Below, one piece after another: positions 34,197-34,345 of a stretch of DNA of 34,345 nucleotides. How positions within the stretch are numbered: position 1 is the stretch's first letter; each line of letters starts with the position of its first letter. This DNA comes from Dehalococcoidia bacterium (GTDB lineage: Bacteria; Chloroflexota; Dehalococcoidia; SHYD01; SHYC01), in contig SHYC01000003.1 in NCBI GenBank assembly GCA_009693005.1, positions 1 to 34,345 of the forward strand, written 5' to 3'. A program made the translations under genes and the position numbers. A model generated the notes under the pieces. That model was not told the DNA's origin and made no database searches. It saw only the letters and a program-made list of their open reading frames with translations.

Positions 34197-34345
34197 TGGG
34201 GTTACCCCGTTTCGACGGACAGTTTTGTTAGGAGGCAAAGGCGGGATTCCTTTCCGCCATTCTAACACGTTCGTACTCTGCTGGAGACCTATACTCCAGT
34301 GAAGAGTGAAGCCGTCGTCGGTTGTAGAAGACCTCGATGAACTCG
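34197..34345 (-). mobile_element. IS3-family insertion element, right end (continues past window)
   Basis: The terminus begins TGGGGTTACCCCGTTTCGAC followed by GGACAG, the TG-start and GTTT..ACGGACA pattern of IS3-family inverted repeats. It contains the 3' end of a transposase on the minus strand. The flanking bases are AAGAAG; a 3-4 bp target duplication should be found on the far side. Confidence 0.8.
34228..34345 (-). CDS. IS3-family transposase (OrfB integrase core), C-terminal end only
   Basis: Reading inward from the window edge on the minus strand gives [20 protein letters not shown], then [18 protein letters not shown] and TAA at 34228. The block [20 protein letters not shown] is the hallmark C-terminus of IS3-family OrfB DDE transposases (rve_3 region). 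The stop lies 31 bases from the element's terminus, the usual spacing. Only 38 residues are in the window, so intactness of the transposase cannot be judged. Confidence 0.88.
   Translation of the reverse strand, partial: EFIEVFYNRRRLHSSLEYRSPAEYERVRMAERNPAFAS

Overview
The window (about 34.3 kb, moderate GC) reads like a chromosome segment from an uncultured member of the Chloroflexota, probably near the Dehalococcoidia. That placement is an inference. It rests on the lipoprotein style (lipobox followed by CGPAAQ), the GC-moderate coding, the CoxM/CoxS-type genes, and dispersed palindromes of the 'GTCCTGA...TCGAAGG' type. No rRNA, tRNA or CRISPR array was seen.

Left part (1-7.6 kb): the 3' end of an sbcC/rad50-type ATPase is followed by a decayed RHH antitoxin/MazF toxin pair and a dispersed palindromic repeat. 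Next come a DedA membrane protein, and divergently arranged HemQ-like and HemW genes (heme decarboxylation and heme delivery). After these are a DUF429 remnant, a two-gene unit encoding a PD-(D/E)XK-like protein and a PIN-domain protein overlapping by 4 bases, and selB.

Middle (7.6-23 kb): housekeeping and metabolic genes. They are a glutamate-type dehydrogenase carrying an unusual N-terminal winged-helix-like domain, a GT-C glycosyltransferase, a possible 36-residue membrane peptide, a conserved hypothetical, a Nudix/GNAT pair, an M23 peptidase and CobO. On the minus strand follow a small helical protein, an overlapping gene broken by an in-frame amber codon, and a KimA-like APC permease. 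Then come a metallo-beta-lactamase hydrolase, a MobA-like nucleotidyltransferase, and the CoxS (2Fe-2S) and CoxM (FAD) subunits of a molybdenum hydroxylase. No large molybdenum-binding subunit is next to them. RecJ follows divergently.

Right part (23-34.3 kb): the distinctive region. Six paralogous family-5 solute-binding lipoproteins (peptide/nickel/opine type) stand head to tail with no permease or ATPase between them. They fall into two visible sub-types (copies 1, 2, 4 versus 3, 5, 6). A seventh copy survives only as a short C-terminal scar. Duplicated intergenic segments after copies 4 and 5 carry a strong hairpin; half of that hairpin recurs before copy 6. Copies 1 and 3 each have a near-consensus sigma-70 promoter with a leader longer than 200 bases. 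Copy 6 is cut by the end of an IS3-family element whose transposase 3' end runs off the window. The region looks like an actively duplicating and recombining family of receptors that would have to share transport machinery encoded elsewhere.
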